A stretch of DNA of 64,000 nt, taken from positions 124,001-188,000 of the forward strand of contig NZ_JAUOPD010000005.1 in the NCBI RefSeq assembly GCF_030546745.1. Reading direction: 5' to 3'. The DNA comes from Thalassotalea sp. 1_MG-2023 (GTDB taxonomy: Bacteria > Pseudomonadota > Gammaproteobacteria > Enterobacterales > Alteromonadaceae). A program made the position numbers and the translations under genes. Every line of letters begins with the position of its first letter. The stretch's first letter is position 1. Positions 47,729-56,256 of the stretch are shown piece after piece. The notes under the pieces are model-generated. The model searched no databases, was not told where the DNA came from, and worked only from the letters and a program-made list of their open reading frames with translations.

Positions 47729-48985
47729 ATGAAATTTATCGATTTATTTGCGGGACTTGGGGGCTTTCATACTGGCTTTATGAATAGTGGGTATGAATGT
47801 GTATTTGCTTGTGAGTTAGAACCTCATTTAAGAGAGCTTTACCTTAAAAACTATGGTATTGAACCCCATGGTGATATTACTAAGGTTGATGAAAAAGCTA
47901 TACCTGAGCATGATGTAATGTGTGCAGGTTTTCCATGCCAACCTTTTTCTTTAGCGGGTAAGAAAAAGGGGGCTGAGTGTCCTGAGTCAGGTAAGCTAAT
48001 TGATCATGTGATACGCATCGCTAAACATCATCAACCTAAGTTCATTGTTCTAGAGAATGTTCCTAATGTATTAACGATAGCAGAAGGAACATTTTGGGAT
48101 TATATGCAGCAGTCATTTAAGAAAATTGGCTACAAGTTGGAGTATAAAGTTATTTCACCTGTTGATGTTGGTATACCGCAGAATAGAAAGCGTGTTTTTA
48201 TCGTAGGTAGCCAGCTTAGTGAAGAATCTTTCACATGGCCTGCGTGTAACCAATTAGATAAGAAAACATTACTTGATATTCTGGATGAACAATGTGATTC
48301 AAAGCCATTAGAGCACAAAAAGGTTGAGTTGCTAGCGCATTGGCAGTCATTGCTTTCAAAAATCCACCTAGGTAAGCTTTCCTCTGTATCGCTCGTTGCT
48401 CCTGAGTTTGGAGCCACTTATCCACTGGATTTTACTAACTTGAATCTAGAGCAAATGCGTCAGTATAGTGGAGCATACGGAGTATCTTTAGCTGGTTGTA
48501 AGACCTGGGATGAATTACTTGCTTTATTACCAAGTTATTGTCGTAAAAATAAACAGGTGGCGAATTGGCTAGAAAAGTCTGTCAAATATAGTCGCTCGGT
48601 TTACTCTAAGCATACAAGTGTTATAGATGAGTGGTCTAAATTACTTGATAAGGAAAATAATAGCTGGCAAATACTAGAGTGGAGAGGTAAGCACTTTGAA
48701 CATGATATTTACCAGCACATCGTGCAGTTTAGAGCTTCGGGTATTCGGATATTAAAGCCCGAAATAGCACCATCATTAATATCTATGACACCTACCCAAA
48801 TACCTATTATTCCTTCACAAAATAGATATATTTCGGCTCATGAAGCAGCGAAACTACAAAATTTGCATGAGTTAAAAAACTTACCAGAAGGGCTAGTTAA
48901 GTCATTCAAAGCGTTAGGAAATGCTGTTAATGCGAAAATTGTTGAGTTAATTGCAACCAACTTGAAAGTATGGAAAACTATCTAG
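47729..48985 (+). CDS. DNA (cytosine-5) methyltransferase, Dcm type
   Basis: A 418-residue C5-cytosine methyltransferase. Motif I is FIDLFAGLGGFHTGF, motif IV AGFPCQPFSLAG with the catalytic C70, motif VI ENV (109-111), motif VIII QNRKRVFIVG (151-160) and motif X EAAKLQNLHE...KALGNAVNAKI. A target-recognition region of about 170 residues lies between motifs VIII and IX. It protects host DNA at a specific sequence, which cannot be predicted here. It is in one operon with the preceding HTH gene and the following GHKL ATPase. Confidence 0.95.
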   Translation: MKFIDLFAGLGGFHTGFMNSGYECVFACELEPHLRELYLKNYGIEPHGDITKVDEKAIPEHDVMCAGFPCQPFSLAGKKKGAECPESGKLIDHVIRIAKHHQPKFIVLENVPNVLTIAEGTFWDYMQQSFKKIGYKLEYKVISPVDVGIPQNRKRVFIVGSQLSEESFTWPACNQLDKKTLLDILDEQCDSKPLEHKKVELLAHWQSLLSKIHLGKLSSVSLVAPEFGATYPLDFTNLNLEQMRQYSGAYGVSLAGCKTWDELLALLPSYCRKNKQVANWLEKSVKYSRSVYSKHTSVIDEWSKLLDKENNSWQILEWRGKHFEHDIYQHIVQFRASGIRILKPEIAPSLISMTPTQIPIIPSQNRYISAHEAAKLQNLHELKNLPEGLVKSFKALGNAVNAKIVELIATNLKVWKTI

Positions 48986-49026
48986 TACAAATTATTGTTG
49001 TACTTTAATTAAGAGGGAATTTTGTT

Positions 49027-50763
49027 GTGAGTAGAGATGATTTAACTACTGGTGATTTAGAAGTTGATGTAGCACCAGATATGGGGATGTATAGAATCCT
49101 TCCTCAACAGGGATATAACCCCGCATTCGCTCTTGCGGAATTTATAGATAATGCAATTCATGCCTTTCAACATAATAACGAAGCTCTTTCTACAAAATAC
49201 TTATCCGTCACCTTAAATTTTTTTACAAATGAATATGAAAAAAATAAAAATAAGCGAAATTCCATTGAAATAATTGACGATGGCCCTGGCATGCTAAAGT
49301 CAGAGCTTGGGCGTGCCTTTAAACCAGCGAAAAAGCCTGTTATTGAAGGGTTAAGTGAATTTGGCATAGGTATGAAAGCCGCCTCCGTCTGGTTTACTGA
49401 TACATGGGAACTTACTACCAAAAATTTGCTTGAAAAAGAGCATCACTCTGTACACTTTGATTTGAATAAATTATTTGCCGAAGGTAGTAGTAAAATTACT
49501 GTTGAAGATAGCCAAAATGACAGTATGATCTCAAATCATGGTACAGTAATTAAACTAACTGATTTAAGAAGTAGAAGACAGTTAGATAAAGCTAAAACAG
49601 AATCTATCTGCAACTTACTAAGTGAGATTTATCAAAGGTTTACAAGTTTAGATAGCTCTGAGAGAGTATTGGTTCTAAAAGCATCAATAGATGGTTCGCA
49701 CCCTAAACCTCTTAATTATAAAGCTCATGATGATAATACTATTCTGGTTTCACCTATTAATAAATCTGTGACTAGACAGAAAAAATCAACTTACTATGCA
49801 ATTGGAGAAGAAAGATCTTGGTATAAGAACATATCATTTGATTTTTCTCACGATGGAATTTCAGCGAAAATAACAGGTTTTATATATATTCTGAAAACCG
49901 GCCGATATGATACCGATAACCCAGGGCTGGTTTTATTTAGAAACGGACGAGTAGTGGTTGGCACACATGAAAAGGATTATAAACCAAATAAGCTATATGG
50001 AACAAAAAACAAATATAGGTCCCAGAGATTATATGGTGAATTAACTATTGATGGTTTGCCAGTGACGTATACAAAAGATGAGATAGACTTTGATGAAGAT
50101 GCTTTTATTGAAGAGTTATTAAGACAAGAACCTGAGGTTTCCCTATTTTGCAATCAGTGTGAAAACTATAGAGCGGAAAAGTCAATTGAGGAAACTGTTT
50201 TTATTTCAAGCGAAGATGATATTCCTCCTCCTGCGAATAAGCCATCACCAAAAAAAACTCGCAGTAGTGGGGTAAAGAAAACAGCTAAACCTAAAGTTAA
50301 TAAGGGTAAATCTCAAAGGAAGACAATACTTGACTATTTACAAAGCTTGAAAGAATCAGATATTTCTAATCTAGGCTTAATCAAATTTATTGATGAGTTG
50401 AGGTATCAAATAATAGCTGACCGGCCAGTTAGTGCAGCTCTAAGTTTAAGAGTTGTAATTGAAAAGGGAACTTTAGCAAGAATTAAAAAAGATTTTAACG
50501 ACAAGTATTCAAGAGTATCTGAATTTGGTATTCAAGCATTGATTAATCATATGACTAATAACAAGAGTGATTTCTTTGATAACCAAAAAGATGTTAGTGT
50601 TTTTAAGTGTGTGCAAGTTAACTCTAAAAGTCGACAGTTTGGAGATGTACTTGTATTAAATAATATTGGACACGGCGGATTTAACCCAAACTCTGCTGAA
50701 ATTGAGAGTATGATTATTAATTTTCAGCCTTTACTGGATTGGGCATATTTTCGTGATGATTAA
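49027..50763 (+). CDS. GHKL ATPase of the prokaryotic MORC-like group, restriction/defence associated
   Basis: A 578-residue protein starting with GTG after AAGAGGGAA. The N-terminal GHKL ATPase core has the N box ALAEFIDNAIHAF (E38, D41, N42), the G1 box IIDDGPGM (84-89) and the G2 box EFGIGMKAAS (112-120). An S5-like domain follows (GLVLFRNGRVVVG). A short Cys pair (CNQC) and a very basic linker (about 395-430) lead to a helical C-terminal domain (SAALSLRVVIEKG, NNIGHGGFNPNSAEIE), which recalls HEPN-like domains. MORC-like GHKL proteins next to DNA methyltransferases are known as a restriction-modification-linked family. No nuclease motif is seen. Confidence 0.83.
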   Translation: MSRDDLTTGDLEVDVAPDMGMYRILPQQGYNPAFALAEFIDNAIHAFQHNNEALSTKYLSVTLNFFTNEYEKNKNKRNSIEIIDDGPGMLKSELGRAFKPAKKPVIEGLSEFGIGMKAASVWFTDTWELTTKNLLEKEHHSVHFDLNKLFAEGSSKITVEDSQNDSMISNHGTVIKLTDLRSRRQLDKAKTESICNLLSEIYQRFTSLDSSERVLVLKASIDGSHPKPLNYKAHDDNTILVSPINKSVTRQKKSTYYAIGEERSWYKNISFDFSHDGISAKITGFIYILKTGRYDTDNPGLVLFRNGRVVVGTHEKDYKPNKLYGTKNKYRSQRLYGELTIDGLPVTYTKDEIDFDEDAFIEELLRQEPEVSLFCNQCENYRAEKSIEETVFISSEDDIPPPANKPSPKKTRSSGVKKTAKPKVNKGKSQRKTILDYLQSLKESDISNLGLIKFIDELRYQIIADRPVSAALSLRVVIEKGTLARIKKDFNDKYSRVSEFGIQALINHMTNNKSDFFDNQKDVSVFKCVQVNSKSRQFGDVLVLNNIGHGGFNPNSAEIESMIINFQPLLDWAYFRDD

Positions 50764-50896
50764 TTATTTATCCTGTAACTAAATCTGTGTATCTGCTTAT
50801 CATTAATACTGACAAAGGAATTAGGGTAGGCAGAGTATGAATAAACACAACTGAAAGTAATAAAAGAGTAAACAGTTAAATTCAATTGAATGCTGA

Positions 50897-52639
50897 TTAA
50901 CTTATTGATTTGTAATTTATTTTTAGATTTATAGCTTTGCAGAATTGGGCTTCTGATGGCCATGTATGCTTCATAGTAATAATATTAATAGCTTTCTCTG
51001 TAAATATGCTGCAATTTTTCCAAATACCTTTTTCATTTGCGAGCTGAATTAATAGGTAATTTATTTGATGGTTAGAGTAATATTCCCCGTTACTGTTAGA
51101 TATTAATGCCACTTTACATTTGTCACTTTTCCGAAGCTCAAATTCCATTAATGAATACCATCGATGATGAAAGTAGATATCTGCGATAATGACATGCCGC
51201 CTGGTTCGTGTGCTTGAGTCAAGATACGACCATTGTTTTTTATTGGCTGGTTTTGTCAGCGGTATATACTCTATAACTTCTTCTTCTGGACGCAAACTTG
51301 CCTGAACTCCCTCAGTTTGGTTTAGAAGCTCAATAGCTTCCTTGAAGGTTTCAAAGCTTGCAGGGAGCGCCTTTCGGCGTGTTCGTGTTTGATCTACGTG
51401 GCCTCGGGCAATTTCTGAACCATCTAAATTTCCTTGCCCAGTTCCCAAATTTTTAGATTCATCTTCCTTTGGGACGTTACGTAGCCTGCTAATGTAGCGA
51501 CACTGATCTTTTTCCGGTCTATCGACTTTTTTCCCCGCAATAGCTCCAAATCTGTCGGTTGGTAGGGGGATGTGTTCCTTGGTTTTCGCTTGGTCTGGTT
51601 CATCTGTATTTTGAAATGATTTTTTTCCGTCAGATGTTTTGTGCCTCGCCGCTGGAAATGCGGTTGCCTTATCTGCATCACTAATTTCGTCTTCACCTTC
51701 CGACTGCGTTGGATCGTTATCCCTACCCGCAGTGAGGTTTTCAAATGGAAATGGAGCAGAACAGTGTTCTATACCCAATACCAAATAGCGCCAACCACTT
51801 TTTGAGTTACTGTCTTGGGCTTTTATGTATTTCCCTCTAACTTTGAGGTTTGTGAAGCCGGAGAAAGGAAAGCCACTTTCAGGATGAGAAAATTTAGTGT
51901 TCAGAGAGTCCCGCATCATAGCGTCATGAGGAAGTGTTGCTCCTTGCCAAGCTTCGTCACAAGCTAGTATTCTGCCGATCACCCAGCCATCTTCATCTGA
52001 AAGGTGCTGCCGTAAGTGCAGTATGCATCGGTCCTCTTCCTCTAAAAAACCGCATTTTTCAGGATTAAGGATATTTCTTGGCTGGTGCTTTAGGTCACCA
52101 GAAAAGATTACATGTGCCATGTCCGTTGATACAGCGTAATAAAACCGAATTAACTCCATTGCTGGAATTAACAGTCCGAATGGATCATTATCTCTTTCAA
52201 CGGCTATTAAATTAGCCATAAAACCTTTTCCGGTTCGATAGCCGTCGTATGGGATTAGGTTTTTGTCTTCTTCCTTGTGATTACCAGAGACCATTCGTAT
52301 GGTTTTGTCGTTAATCAGTAGGTTGTAAAAGCGTTCCTGTTTGCCTGCTTTAATAGTCTGGCAGTAACCATTTAGCCAGATTGAACCTACACTGATCAAT
52401 GGCAATTGGCCGACACCTATCTTTATAACGCATTGATCTTTATAGTCTGTAACATGAGTTGAGGCGAGCTTCTTAGATGAGGAGTGTATGTCCTTGTTTT
52501 GAATAAACGGGCTTATTACTATTTGAACAAAGGGTTCTGAGGTTACATGTGGATTTCGTTCGATTGCACCAAACCAATCTACTCGCCAGTAGCGATCATC
52601 AGCGGGAAATTCCCTTATTTTAGGAATATTCCCTGCCAT
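50897..52639 (-). CDS. tnsE: TnsE-like transposition protein at the lipA-proximal end
   Basis: A 580-residue protein that matches the layout of Tn7 TnsE (538 residues). The shared features are an N-terminal part with RYWRVDWFGAIERNP, the LLIPAMELIRFYYAVSTDMA segment, and KVRGKYIKAQDSNSKSGWRYL. A long charged linker (about 310-430) then leads to a C-terminal domain ending near HTWPSEAQFCKAINLKI, like the NWP region near the TnsE C-terminus. TnsE directs Tn7 to lagging-strand synthesis on conjugal plasmids. It is unusual in lying alone, in opposite orientation to tnsABC and 8 kb away. It has no clear ribosome-binding site and lies 52 bases after the lipA stop. Family assignment is from memory of the Tn7 sequence. 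Confidence 0.75.
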   Translation of the reverse strand: MAGNIPKIREFPADDRYWRVDWFGAIERNPHVTSEPFVQIVISPFIQNKDIHSSSKKLASTHVTDYKDQCVIKIGVGQLPLISVGSIWLNGYCQTIKAGKQERFYNLLINDKTIRMVSGNHKEEDKNLIPYDGYRTGKGFMANLIAVERDNDPFGLLIPAMELIRFYYAVSTDMAHVIFSGDLKHQPRNILNPEKCGFLEEEDRCILHLRQHLSDEDGWVIGRILACDEAWQGATLPHDAMMRDSLNTKFSHPESGFPFSGFTNLKVRGKYIKAQDSNSKSGWRYLVLGIEHCSAPFPFENLTAGRDNDPTQSEGEDEISDADKATAFPAARHKTSDGKKSFQNTDEPDQAKTKEHIPLPTDRFGAIAGKKVDRPEKDQCRYISRLRNVPKEDESKNLGTGQGNLDGSEIARGHVDQTRTRRKALPASFETFKEAIELLNQTEGVQASLRPEEEVIEYIPLTKPANKKQWSYLDSSTRTRRHVIIADIYFHHRWYSLMEFELRKSDKCKVALISNSNGEYYSNHQINYLLIQLANEKGIWKNCSIFTEKAINIITMKHTWPSEAQFCKAINLKINYKSIS

Positions 52640-52655
52640 TATTTGATAAGCTCGC

Positions 52656-52719
52656 AGTACAAAATAACGATGTAGTACAATTTATCGTTGTTTAGTCGCT
52701 AGAAGGGTTGAAATTCACA
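52656..52719. repeat. Transposon end in lipA: terminal repeat and abutting TnsB-type sites
   Basis: Reading inward from the terminus (52719), TGTGAATT is followed by a degenerate 18-base site R0 (52694-52711, 8 of 18 matches to L1), two bases, then R1 (52674-52691, AGTACAATTTATCGTTGT on the plus strand) and the abutting R2 (52656-52673, AGTACAAAATAACGATGT). Abutting sites are like the right end of Tn7. R0 is also the stretch that encodes the new LipA C-terminus. Confidence 0.82.
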
Positions 52720-53681
52720 ACTTCTTCACCTGCAGCTTGCTTATCAGCATGATATGAAGAGCGTACTAACGGACCACATGCTGCATGTTCAAAGCCCATT
52801 TTCATGGCTTCTTTTTGAAACATATCAAAATCATCAGGATGAACATAGCGTTCAACAGGTAAGTGATCTTTACTCGGTTGCAAGTACTGACCAATCGTTA
52901 ACATGGTTACGCCATGTGCGCGTAAATCACGCATGACTTGAAGAATTTCTTCGTTTGTTTCACCTAAGCCAACCATTAAACCAGATTTAGTTGGCACGTT
53001 TGGATTTGCTTCACCAAACTTTTTCAATAAATCTAAAGACCATTGATAGTTAGCACCTGGTCTAGCTTTTGTGTATAAGCGTGGGGCGGTTTCCAAATTA
53101 TGATTAAACACGTGCGGCGGATGTTGATTTAATACGTCTAACGCACGGTCCATACGACCGCGAAAATCAGGAACTAAAATTTCTACTTTCGTATGCGGTG
53201 CATGTTCGGCAATTTCTCGGATACACTCGGTAAACTGATGCGCGCCACCATCGCGTAAATCATCACGATCAACAGAGGTGATCACCACGTATTTAAGTGC
53301 CATATCTTTAAGTGTTAGCGCTAATTTTTTTGGCTCTTCTGCATCAGGCTTAAGGGGCCTACCGTGAGCAACATCACAAAACGGACAGCGCCTAGTACAA
53401 ATATCACCTAAAATCATGAACGTTGCCGTACCGTGATTAAAGCACTCTGATAGGTTAGGGCAGGAAGCTTCTTCACAAACAGAATGAAGACCGTGTTTTC
53501 TTAGGCCTGCTTTTACTTGATCAATTTTCTCTGTGGTTCTGGGTAACTTTATGCGTAACCATTCTGGTTTACGTAGCATAGTTTCACGCTCAGAAGGCAT
53601 TACTTTTATGGGAATATGCGCCATTTTATCGGCGTCGCGTAATTTCGTACCAGGTTCAATACGTGAAGATTTAATGGTCAT
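52692..53681 (-). CDS. lipA: Lipoyl synthase LipA with transposon-derived C-terminus
   Basis: Radical-SAM enzyme that inserts two sulfurs into octanoyl groups to make lipoyl cofactors. The auxiliary cluster cysteines are C69, C74, C80 ([12 protein letters not shown]) and the radical-SAM cysteines C95, C99, C102 (CTRRCPFC). The protein is 329 residues long. The last eight residues VNFNPSSD and the stop codon come from the end of a Tn7-like transposon; the uninterrupted gene would encode 322 residues ending in EEVK. The catalytic core is untouched, so activity is expected. It overlaps the lipB stop by 11 bases. Its original 3' hairpin is lost, so transcription may run into tnsE. Confidence 0.96.
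   Translation of the reverse strand: MTIKSSRIEPGTKLRDADKMAHIPIKVMPSERETMLRKPEWLRIKLPRTTEKIDQVKAGLRKHGLHSVCEEASCPNLSECFNHGTATFMILGDICTRRCPFCDVAHGRPLKPDAEEPKKLALTLKDMALKYVVITSVDRDDLRDGGAHQFTECIREIAEHAPHTKVEILVPDFRGRMDRALDVLNQHPPHVFNHNLETAPRLYTKARPGANYQWSLDLLKKFGEANPNVPTKSGLMVGLGETNEEILQVMRDLRAHGVTMLTIGQYLQPSKDHLPVERYVHPDDFDMFQKEAMKMGFEHAACGPLVRSSYHADKQAAGEEVVNFNPSSD
52720..52724. repeat. Target-site duplication, lipA-side copy (ACTTC)
   Basis: ACTTC directly beyond the terminus AATTCACA, identical to 39485-39489. On the coding strand it is GAAGT, the end of the Glu-Val codons of LipA. Confidence 0.93.
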
Positions 53682-54339
53682 GTAATGACTCCAAACCGGT
53701 TTTATAACTGAGTGTATTTGCGTTAAGTAACGCTGACATATGTTTTACAAGCGTTTCACCTGCTTGTTCAACCGTTTTTAATGCGCAGATATCTGCACTT
53801 TGTATCATTTCTAAGCCTGCGTAACCACAAGGGTTGATTCGCAAAAAAGGTGATAAATCCATATCTATGTTGAGTGCTAGACCATGGAAAGAACAACCTT
53901 TACGAACGCGTAATCCTAATGAAGCAATTTTTTTATTATCAACATAAACGCCAGGCGCATCAGGTTTTGCGTAAGCTTCTATATTAAAATCGGCCATGGT
54001 TGCAATAATCCCATGTTCAATTAAGGTTACCAGCTCACGCACACCCATTTTTTTTCTACGCAAGTTGATCATAAAGTACATCACTTGTTGCCCAGGGCCA
54101 TGATAAGTGACTTGACCGCCACGGTCGACTTTTACCACAGGTATGTCACCAGGCATGAGCAAGTGTTCTTCTTTTCCTGCTTGGCCTTGGGTAAATACTG
54201 ATGGGTGCTCGACTAACCACAGTTCGTCAGGGGTACTGTCGCCCCTTGTGTCGGTAAAGTCTTTCATGGCTTGCCACACTGTGGTGTAGTCAGTTTGATC
54301 TAATTGCCGAATGACTAATTGTTGATTAATGTCTGTCAT
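53671..54339 (-). CDS. lipB: Octanoyl-[acyl-carrier-protein] transferase LipB
   Basis: A 222-residue enzyme that moves octanoate from ACP to lipoyl domains, the step before LipA. The signatures [38 protein letters not shown] and the catalytic cysteine region [10 protein letters not shown] are present. It lies between ybeD and lipA in the standard lip operon. Confidence 0.96.
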   Translation of the reverse strand: MTDINQQLVIRQLDQTDYTTVWQAMKDFTDTRGDSTPDELWLVEHPSVFTQGQAGKEEHLLMPGDIPVVKVDRGGQVTYHGPGQQVMYFMINLRRKKMGVRELVTLIEHGIIATMADFNIEAYAKPDAPGVYVDNKKIASLGLRVRKGCSFHGLALNIDMDLSPFLRINPCGYAGLEMIQSADICALKTVEQAGETLVKHMSALLNANTLSYKTGLESLHDH

Positions 54340-54351
54340 GAATGTTAATCG

Positions 54352-54627
54352 CTACAGTACGTATCGCACTGGCTCAATATCATTGAGCGTTTTATAGATA
54401 AGTTCGATATGTTCTTTACTTGTTACGGTAACAGCCACAGAGACAGAGTGATAATTTCCTTTAGAGCTCGGCTTGATGGTAGGCGAATAGTCGCCAGGTG
54501 TATGCTTTTGAAGTTCCGCAACAACAAGGTCTGGCAGTTCATCGCAAGCAACGCCCATGACTTTGAAGTTTAATACTGTCGGAAATTCTAATAGTTCATC
54601 AAATTTGGTTTTCATTACGGTGCTCAT
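54352..54627 (-). CDS. ybeD: YbeD-family (DUF493) protein
   Basis: A 91-residue small protein of the DUF493/YbeD family, with the typical [17 protein letters not shown] start and DIEPVRYVL end. The ferredoxin-like fold suggests a regulatory role linked to lipoate genes. It lies 12 bases before lipB. An in-frame ATG at 54615 is an alternative start. Confidence 0.92.
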   Translation of the reverse strand: MSTVMKTKFDELLEFPTVLNFKVMGVACDELPDLVVAELQKHTPGDYSPTIKPSSKGNYHSVSVAVTVTSKEHIELIYKTLNDIEPVRYVL

Positions 54628-54769
54628 TAAAGTGTTTGCTTAATATCAAAGAGCTGAATTATCAGGCTAAGCAAAATTTCGGCTATTTTAACATTGTTTC
54701 TTGCAGAGCAAAATGGTGCTTTTAAAGAGAATTTCAAGTAAGGGTGTAAATTTAACCACACAGAACCAA

Positions 54770-54793
54770 TAAAGCACCCGAAGGTGCTTTATA
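54770..54793. terminator. Terminator of dacA
   Basis: Perfect 10-bp stem ATAAAGCACC / GGTGCTTTAT with loop CGAA, about 48 bases after the dacA stop. Confidence 0.88.
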
Positions 54794-54841
54794 TTAAGTA
54801 GTACTTTTTAACAAGTGTACCTAGACCATGTTGTACTTCGT

Positions 54842-56038
54842 TTAATGAGTAAATTGAAGCTTTATGTAGTCAACTAAACGGTCAAACATTCCGCCTTCAT
54901 TAATTTCTTGTAACGTAACCATTGGGTATTGGCCGATATCTTCACCGTCAAGTTGTAAAAATACCGTGCCAACAACTTCACCTTTTGTTAATGGCGCAAC
55001 GAGTTGTTTGTTTAATTCAAAGTTGGCTTTGAGGTTTTTACGTTGACCGCGAGGAATGGTAATTGGGGTATCTTCAAGTATACCTAACTCAACTTCTTTT
55101 TTATCGCCCATCCAAACGCGATTTGTTGCAAACGTTTCACCTGCTTTATAAGGTGTATAGGTTTCGAAAAATCGGAAGCCGTAATTTAATAGTTTTCTAC
55201 TTTCAACAAGGCGTGAACGTTCACTGTTTGCCCCCATCACAACACTAATTAAACGCATGTCACCTTTGGTTGCAGAACTCACTAAACTGTAACCTGCTTG
55301 AGCAGTATGACCGGTTTTTAAACCGTCTACATTCATGCTTTTATCCCATAAAAGCCCGTTGCGGTTTACTGTTTTAATACCGTTATAAGTGTAAGATTTT
55401 TGTTTATAAATCTCATACTCTTCTGGTACATCACGGATTAATGCTTTAGCTAATGTTGCCATATCTCTTGCTGTGGTTTTATGCTCTGTGCTGTCTAAAC
55501 CGTGGCTGTTTTCAAAATAACTACTGCTCATGCCTAGTTGCTCTGCATAAGCATTCATCATATCGGCAAACGCGCCTTCACTGCCTGCAATATGTTCGGC
55601 AATTGCGACACACGCATCATTACCGGAAGCAACAATAATCCCTTGGTTTATTTCATGAATAGGAACTTCTTTACCTACTTCTAAAAACATTAATGACGAG
55701 CCTTTAAAGATAGGATTACCTGTTGCCCATGCATTTTTGCTAATTTTAACAGGGTCGTTATTTTTGATATTTCCTGATTGCAGCTCTTTACCAACAATGT
55801 AGCTTGTCATGATTTTAGTTAAGCTGGCTGGAGCAAGAAGAATATCAGCATTTCCTTCTGCGATAACTTTACCGGTGGTGAAATCAACTAAAATATGCCC
55901 TTTAGCATTAATTTGCGGAGGAGAAGGAATAATTGCTGAAGCATGACTAAGTGATGAAATTGAGAAAGCGATACAACCAACAAATGTGAGTAACTTTTTA
56001 CCATTTGTAGTTATTTTTTTTACCAAAGATGATGGCAT
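54842..56038 (-). CDS. dacA: D-alanyl-D-alanine carboxypeptidase DacA (PBP5/6 type)
   Basis: A 398-residue low-molecular-weight penicillin-binding protein that trims the terminal D-alanine of peptidoglycan. It has a signal peptide (to about residue 35), the SxxK motif S72-L-T-K75, SGN, and KTG in VDGLKTGHTAQAGY. The C-terminal domain ends with an amphipathic helix (FDRLVDYIKLQF) that anchors it in the membrane. Single gene with its own terminator. Confidence 0.95.
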   Translation of the reverse strand: MPSSLVKKITTNGKKLLTFVGCIAFSISSLSHASAIIPSPPQINAKGHILVDFTTGKVIAEGNADILLAPASLTKIMTSYIVGKELQSGNIKNNDPVKISKNAWATGNPIFKGSSLMFLEVGKEVPIHEINQGIIVASGNDACVAIAEHIAGSEGAFADMMNAYAEQLGMSSSYFENSHGLDSTEHKTTARDMATLAKALIRDVPEEYEIYKQKSYTYNGIKTVNRNGLLWDKSMNVDGLKTGHTAQAGYSLVSSATKGDMRLISVVMGANSERSRLVESRKLLNYGFRFFETYTPYKAGETFATNRVWMGDKKEVELGILEDTPITIPRGQRKNLKANFELNKQLVAPLTKGEVVGTVFLQLDGEDIGQYPMVTLQEINEGGMFDRLVDYIKLQFTH

Positions 56039-56256
56039 AATTAACCTTTTATAACTTGAAATTTATGTAATACAGTAGAATTACCGAGTTTATTGAACAT
56101 TCACCCGAACACCAGTTTTTCAAAAGTATACCAGTTTTGCAGGCGATTACTACGTTGTAACGTCGAGGAATTTGTATCTTTTGATGTTTTACTCTATCGC
56201 TGACAAATACGACACGTTTTTTGGCTAACTAGCGTGGCTTGATCATAATCCGCTCT

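Larger units (their letters stand above)
39490..52719. mobile_element. Tn7-like transposon inserted in the 3' end of lipA
   Basis: A complete 13,230-bp element. It has 8-bp perfect terminal inverted repeats (TGTGAATT at 39490-39497, AATTCACA at 52712-52719), ACTTC target duplications on both sides, and 18-bp TnsB-type sites at both ends. It encodes TnsA, TnsB, TnsC and TniQ at one end and a TnsE-like protein at the other. Cargo: an outer-membrane protein, a secreted protein, a metallophosphoesterase, and an HTH/methyltransferase/GHKL-ATPase cassette. Removing the element rebuilds an intact lipA, which proves the boundaries. All tns genes look intact, so it may still be active. Confidence 0.95.

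Noticed and set aside
51424-51744. 106-residue minus-strand frame inside tnsE
   Set aside because: A shifted frame within the charged linker of the TnsE-like gene; no independent start signal or motif.
39490-52719. CRISPR-associated transposon
   Set aside because: The element has a Tn7-like gene set, but I found no CRISPR array, no cas-like gene and no repeat-spacer pattern inside it.
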